From NCBI RefSeq assembly GCF_038502225.1, contig NC_091292.1:52326506-52390505 (forward strand): a DNA stretch of 64,000 nucleotides. The letters are read 5' to 3'. The translations under genes were made by a program, and so were the position numbers. This DNA comes from Cherax quadricarinatus (lineage: Eukaryota; Arthropoda; Malacostraca; Decapoda; Parastacidae). Under the pieces are notes generated by a model. That model had not been told where the DNA came from and searched no databases. It saw nothing but the letters and a program-made list of their open reading frames with translations. Below, in pieces: positions 1 through 64,000 of the stretch (position 1 is the first letter of the stretch; each line of letters begins with the position of its first letter).

Positions 1-737
1 CAACAGAAGTGATATTTGTGAAATGTTTTCATTTAATATTGTTCCAATTTACTTTAGTTTAGGAATTTCCTTCTTAAATAGTATTTACAACAACTTCTTT
101 AATTATAAATCTTCAAACAAAACTCTTTCTGAGTAAATTTCTTAGGTTTTGAAGCTCTCGTTTTTGCAAAGTTTTAAATTTCAGTAGAAGTTAGTATTGC
201 TATCAATGAATTTTCCGTTCTTTCAAGAGTTTCCCATCTGACTGCTCTACGAGGACCTAACAATTGTTTAAGTGAAAAATTTGCAGAGTATCAAGTTTCT
301 AGAGAGTTTAAATTTCTCAAATTTTCTGTATTTTTTTTGTATTGGGGGGGGGCTGTCTATTCTTCTAATGTTACTAACCTGAAAGTGAATTCCAATAGTC
401 TAAAAAGTAAAAAATTATGAGCATCCTATGACATGGATTGCATTTCTAACGTTAAAGTATTTGTACATTTTTTTAATATAAACATTTTCTAGCTTTCTAA
501 AATATATATATTATTTTTTAAATATTTTCTGCTTATGCAGACAGTTTCTAACTCCCTGGAAGATAATACCTATTAAGTTTCAGGTTCTCTAAGAGGTTTC
601 TGATGGTTTAAATGGGTTTTAATTATCTGGAGATTTTCAGGTATGCGGGAGTACCAAGACATCCTTCGTCCCTGGTGTATGGTATTTCTAGAAGTATCTA
701 GTCAGCCAAATTTCCCACTCATTCAAACATTTTCCCA
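1..737 (-). other. Probable 3' UTR and downstream flank of the aminopeptidase gene
   Basis: AT-rich sequence after the TAA. An ATTAAA-type poly(A) signal on the minus strand lies at 618-623, about 115 nt past the stop, with further ones near 31-36 and 99-104. I cannot tell which is used. No other gene is visible. Confidence -1.
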
Positions 738-59224
<58,487 letters not shown>

Positions 59225-59615
59225 CTGCAGGGAAGACACAGGTTGCAAAATAATGATAGATCAATTTTTAATACATTCTAAAACTGTATTATAAGAATGT
59301 TAAATTTTTAACAATATCGAAGTTAGGATAAAATAGTCCATCAATAGTAATAATGGTTATTAACAATGATTTTTGAAGAGGCGGAAGGATAAGCCAGTGG
59401 AAATCCTCGGTCAGATGACCAAAAGCTCCAGTTTTGGTTCATCAGATGACTACGACCCGCGTCAGGAAACACTTGTCCTGTTTCCTGACAAACATCATAC
59501 CTGCCTACCGTGATGAGTGTCTTGGTGAAGCCATTCAGAGTGTCACTGAGGTTTGAGGGGAAAAAGGCTCGTGAAATTGAAGGACACCCGACATCACAGT
59601 AGATGAGATGCTCTA

Positions 59616-59688
<73 letters not shown>

Positions 59689-60734
59689 TGTGGAGAAGTT
59701 TTCTCCAGGAGGGGAGTATCAGCTCCCTTCAGCCCCTTTCAGCCCTGAGGGTCCCAGCCCTCTCAGAAGAGGCAAGCTTCTTGCTTACTGCTATATCAAG
59801 TAATTGATCCCAGATGCAGTACGAGCATGTGACGCGGTCACGCGGCGCGGCCACCGCTCCTTGCAAGTGTCCAATGTTGCAAGTAGTTTAGTTTAATAAG
59901 AGACAGTTTAGTTTAATAAGAGACAATTAAGGAAAATCCTGCTCCCACTATTACCATGGTAAAGATAGTGTACATTGTTGTCTATGCTTAAGACAGCAAG
60001 AATTAAGCATTTTGCTTTGCTTCATAGTGGAAGTTTGGCAAGGAAGGGAAATGTACTAGGTCAGCTTTTCCTTTATGTGCTAGGGGCAGTGACGGTGTTG
60101 GAGGCTGTGAGGTCAGATTACTTTTGATCCTACTGGGACTCACACTGACGCCGGAATAACCAACAAAGAACACTGATCCACTCATTAGTGTGAACAAAGA
60201 AGTGTCTCACAGAACACAATAAACACAGAGAAGTGTGATCAGCTTCTTTAGTAATAAGATTGTGAATAAATTAATAAATCTTGATGAACAGTGTAACAAC
60301 GAGTGTTGCGATCCAGCAGAGTGTAGTGCGACATTCTTCAAGGAACACTATTCTTCAATCAAGTCAACGGATATCCGGGTGCAACTATGGGTCAGCTACA
60401 AATACCCAGGTACGTTTAATGATCATAACATTGACAGGTCAGCTGCACAGCGGATATCATGCTAAGTTCATTACACTACCAATACCTGGTAAATTACAGG
60501 CCATCCAGCCTACAAAAGTAAGTTTTCCAATCAGCAACCAGTTACTGATATATGTTGACATAATACCCCCTAGGGGTAATTTATTTCTAATATATTTCCT
60601 TTACAGCCTGTTGAAAAGTGGCTACGACAGCTTCTCAAGACCTCTCCTGCAGGGGTGGCTGTGTAGGCGAAAGCTGTCTATCAAGCTAAGTTCCCCCTAT
60701 ATTTAATCTTTAACCTTAGTTGTACCATTTCTCA
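59225..60734. other. Intron upstream of exon W1
   Basis: Contains a 15-bp-arm hairpin GTCAGGAAACACTTG...CCTGTTTCCTGAC at 59461-59489, an (ATA)n tract at 59620-59688 and a 20-bp direct repeat (TTTAGTTTAATAAGAGACA) near 59888-59925. No further aminopeptidase exon or known domain was found. 60235-60465 is open on the plus strand without recognisable homology. Confidence -1.
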
Positions 60735-60945
60735 ACAATAATAATAACAATAATAATTTTCATTTCTTAAGTACCTGTACAAAGTAAACAGGCTTAGCTG
60801 GCATAAATGATATATTACTATATTGAAAGCAGCTTGTTATGGTGAATATTTCAGGCAAATTAGGTAAATTTTGTCCCAGGTTGAGACAAACACCAGTCGA
60901 CTAACACCCAGGTACCTGTTTTACTGATAGGTCTACCTGGAGTCT
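60735..60945 (-). mobile_element. SINE fragment with triplet tail
   Basis: AATAATAATAACAATAAT tail at the left, TTCATTTCTTAAGTACCTGT and CACCAGTCGACTAACACCCA, as in the SINE at 31439-31760. Confidence -1.
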
Positions 60946-63907
60946 ACCTGGAGGGCATTTCGGGGATCGACGCCCCTGCTGCCTGGTCCATGACCCGGCC
61001 TCCCGGTGGATCAGGGCCTGATCAACCAGGTTGTTACTGCTGGCCACACATATTCCAATGTACGAACCACAACCCGGCTGATCCGGCACCGACTTTAAGT
61101 ATCTGTCCAGCTCCCTCTTGAAGGCAGTCAGGGGCCGATTGGTAATTCCCCTTATGCTTTGTGGGAGGCTGTTGAACAGTCTTGGGCCCCGGACACCTAT
61201 GGTGTTTTCTTTTAGTGTACCAATGGTGCCCCTACTTTTCATTGGGGGTATTTCGCATCACCTACCCAGTCTCTTACTTTTGTAGGGAGTGATTTCTGTG
61301 TGCAGATTCGAGACCATTCCTTCTAAGATTTTCCAAGTGTAGATTATGATAAATCTCTCTCGCCTGTGTTCCAGAAAGTACAAGTCAAGTGCTTCCAAGC
61401 GTTCCCAGTAGTTGAGATGTTTGATGGAACTTATATGTGCAGTAAAGGTTCTTTGTACACTCTCTAGATCTGCAATTTCACCTGCTTTGAACGGAGATGT
61501 TAATGTGCAGCAATTAACATCTCTTAGCATCTCTTGTCTTGAATGCTCTCATTGTCCATCCTATCATTTTCTTTGCAGTTGTGATCGTGACACTGTTGTA
61601 ATCCTTGAAAATGAGAACCTCACACATTACCACTCCCAGGTCCCTCACATTATTTTACCGCTCTATTGTATGATCAGAGTTTGTAGTGTACTAAGTTCTA
61701 GTTATAATCTCCAGTTTTCCATAACGGTGTAGTTGGAATTTGTCCTCATTGAACATCATATTGTTTTCCATTGCCCATTGGAAAACTTGGTTTATATCTT
61801 CTTGGAGGTTAACCATGTCCTCAACAAATGACAGTCTCGTGCAGATCATCGTCTGTGGAATGCCACTTGTTACAGATCCCCACTCAGATTTAACCCCATT
61901 TATGGACACTCTCTGCTTCCTGTCCGTGAGCCATGACTCGATCCACGAGAGCACTTTTCCCCAAAGGCCATGAGCTGTCACTTTCTTTAACAGTCTTTGG
62001 TGCGGAACTCTATCAAAAGCCTTACTAAAATCTAAATAAATAATATCAAATTCTTTATCGTGGTCAATAGTCTCAAAAGCTTTACTGAAGAAAGTTAATA
62101 AATTAGTTAGACAAGTCTGGCCTCTTGTGAATCCATGCTGAGTATCATTAATCAAGCTATGCTTATCGAGATGGCTTCTAATAATCTCAGCTATCATTGA
62201 CTCTAGTAATTTGCCTACAATTGAGGTCAGGCTTATTGGGCGGTAATTTGACGGTAATGACTTGTCCCCTGTTTTAAAAATAGGAATTACATTAGCCATC
62301 TTCCACATATCAGACACTACACCTGTTTGAAGAGATAAATTAAAAATATTAGTTAATGGTTCACAGAGTTCCATTTTGCATTCCTTAAAAACCCTTGAAA
62401 AAACCTCATCAGGACCCGGTGACTTATTTTGCTTCAGTCGGTCTATCTGCTTCACAACCATTTCACTAGTGACTGTGATGTTACATAATTTATCTTCTGG
62501 CCCACTATAAAAATTAATTACTGGAATATTGTTAGTGTCTTCCTGTGTAAAAACCAAGAGAAAATAATTATTTAAAATCGAGCACATTTCATTCTCTTTG
62601 TCAGTAAGATGCCCATAGTTATTTTTAAGGGGATCTATCTTATCTCTAACTTTTGTTCTATAGACCTGGAAAAAACTTTTTGGGTTAGTTTTAGAATCCC
62701 TAGCAACTTTAATTTCATAGTCCCTTTTAGCTTTTCTTATCCCCTTTTTAATGTTCCTCTTAATGTCAATATACTGATTCATAAGATGACCCTCACCTCT
62801 TTTGATACGCCTATAAATTCCTTTCTTATGCCCTAGTAGATATTTCAGCCTATTATTCATCCATTTTGGGTCATTTCTATTTGATCTAATTTCTTTATAC
62901 GGGATAAACGTTCTTTGAGCAGCATGCATGGTGTTCAGAAAACTGTCATATTGATAGTTCTCTTCGTTACCCCAGTCAACAGATGATAAGTGTTCTCTAA
63001 GCCCATCGTAATCTGCTAAGCGAAAATCTGGGACTGTTACTGAGTTATCCCTACTATCGTACTTCCATTCAATGCTAAAGGTAATTAATTTGTGGTCGCT
63101 AGCACCGAGTTCCTCTGAAATTTCTAAATTATTAACAAGGGATTCATTGTTTGCCAGAACTAAGTCAAGCAGGTTATTACTCCTTGTAGGTTCTGTCACA
63201 AACTGCTTCAAAAAACAATCCTGAACTACTTCTAAGAAGTTGTATGATTCTAAATTCCCAGTCAAGAAATTCCAATCAATATGACTAAAGTTAAAGTCTC
63301 CTAGAATTACTACATTATCGTGTCTTGTGGCCCTAACAATTTCCTCCCATAGTAGTCTCCCTTGGTCCCTATCTAAGTTTGGGGGACGGTATATCACACC
63401 TAAAATCAATTTTTCATGCCCCTCTGAAAATTCTATCCAAACAGACTCTGTATGTGTTACTTCAGACTTAATACCCGTTTTTATGCAACAGTTCAAGCGA
63501 TCTCGGACATACAATGCCACCCCACCCCCCTTCCCGATACTTCTATCTACTTGGAACAATTTAAAACCCTGAATGTGACATTCCGCAGGCATGTCCCGAT
63601 TTTTCATATTGAACCACGTCTCAGTTAAGGCAAATGCATCAATGTTACCTGCACTAGCAACTAGTCTCAACTCGTCCATCTTATTCCTAGCACTACGACT
63701 ATTTGTGTAATATATATTTAAGGACCCTCCTTTCTCTTTACCCTTCCTGCTCCTTTCTGTTATTCTGCTAAACCTATTACTGTCTTTGTCAATTAGTGCC
63801 ACTGGCTTTCCAATATCCACCTCATTGTGCCTATTACTGAGACGCCGACCGATTCCACCAATGAGAGTCCACCAGCACCTGCTTCCACCTCCGTCACAAC
63901 GGACCAA
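60946..63907 (-). pseudogene. CR1-like non-LTR retrotransposon, family B (endonuclease and RT, core deleted)
   Basis: Minus-strand frame of 738 codons: endonuclease LNIYYTNSRSARNKMDELRL, ALTETWF, GVIYRPPNL, VVILGDFNFSHIDWNF, LLDLVLAN, GASDHKLITF; linker MNNRLKYLLGHKKGIYRRIK; RT NKSPGPDEVFSRVFKEC, NYRPISLTSIVGKLLESMIA, QHGFTRGQTCLTNLLTFFSK, FDIIYLDFSKAFDRVPHQRL, SVTSGIPQ. The sequence then jumps directly to a post-YADD segment (VNLQEDINQVFQWAMENNMM). The PQGSVLGPLLF...FADD block is deleted, in frame. The C-terminal part follows in other frames (61258-61530, 60901-61242) with LESVQRTFTAHISSIKHLNY and RGPRLFNSLPQSIRGITNRP. It cannot reverse-transcribe. The 5' end runs toward the window edge. Confidence -1.
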
Positions 63908-64000
63908 TCAGACGCCTCACCTCAAACGTCTCAGCCGCCAGCCAAGAAGGTTAAAACACAAGAGCCTTGGGATGCATCCCTACGTGCTACCACTACCGCC

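Noticed and set aside
59461..59489. Short inverted repeat as a terminator or attachment site
   Set aside because: Eukaryotic intron context; such hairpins are common in dispersed repeats and nothing else supports a function.
60235..60706. Two overlapping plus-strand frames of 76 and 141 codons
   Set aside because: No homology recognised, AT-rich second half, no splice context matching the host gene.
63800..64000. Plus-strand frame open to the window edge, Pro/Ser/Thr-rich with PAKKVK
   Set aside because: Could be the start of an element ORF, but it is cut by the edge, opposite the family B element's 5' region, and has no recognisable domain.

Overview
The window is animal nuclear DNA with spliced genes, very repeat-rich. 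It is most likely arthropod, probably a decapod crustacean. That assignment is an inference from invertebrate-type retroelements, tRNA-derived SINEs, a short (CCTAA)4 tract matching the arthropod TTAGG telomere motif, and huge introns full of simple repeats. Almost the whole window lies inside one minus-strand host gene: the 3' half of an M1-family zinc aminopeptidase of the glutamyl aminopeptidase (ENPEP) / aminopeptidase N type.

I could place ten coding exons on the minus strand (5' to 3': 58994-59224, 56667-56823, 51308-51435, 45267-45470, 43948-44021, 32523-32683, 11989-12103, 10902-11015, 4362-4470, 738-890). Each has canonical AG/GT borders and all splice phases agree. Joined they give 1446 nt, i.e. 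481 codons plus TAA. They cover the end of the catalytic domain, the beta-sandwich domain and the whole ERAP1_C-like helical domain. The zinc-site exons (HEXXH) must lie beyond position 64000. The host coding sequence is about 2% of the window; the rest is intron.

Intron content from low to high coordinate: a 32-bp minisatellite (2.0-3.25 kb); a TA-bounded array of 391-bp terminal-inverted-repeat elements (5.1-7.0 kb); an RNase H retroelement remnant nested in another repeat (7.4-8.8 kb); a foldback carrying hammerhead-ribozyme motifs (10.1-10.4 kb); a 64-bp minisatellite made from the end of exon W7 and its splice donor (11.5-12.0 kb); and a 6-kb CTCACTGC-type octamer array (12.4-27.3 kb). 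That array is split by a complete L1/Tx1-like non-LTR retrotransposon (15443-24034, 13-bp target duplication), which is itself split by a 2.6-kb inverted tandem array of 378-bp units (20100-22709, 16-bp target duplication). Each full unit has a TATA box, a hammerhead ribozyme core and an AATAAA. Further on are CR1/Jockey-like remnants (28-32 kb); an 18-bp minisatellite (33.7-34.5 kb); a hAT transposase remnant (35.2-35.7 kb); a young LTR retrotransposon with integrase upstream of reverse transcriptase, the Gmr1-like order (35837-43138, 5-bp target duplication, nearly identical LTRs); a cluster of at least six copies or fragments of one CR1/L2-like family whose junctions sit at (AC)n tracts (46.2-56.6 kb); and a second CR1-like element with a deleted catalytic core (60.9-63.9 kb).

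The least ordinary features are the hammerhead-ribozyme array (Penelope/retrozyme-like) sitting as the innermost of three nested insertions in a host intron, the Gmr1-like pol order, the (AC)n-bounded retroelement cluster, and the exon-derived minisatellite that multiplies a splice donor. No bacterial operon, CRISPR or tRNA gene is present. Most long open frames are artefacts of tandem repeats.
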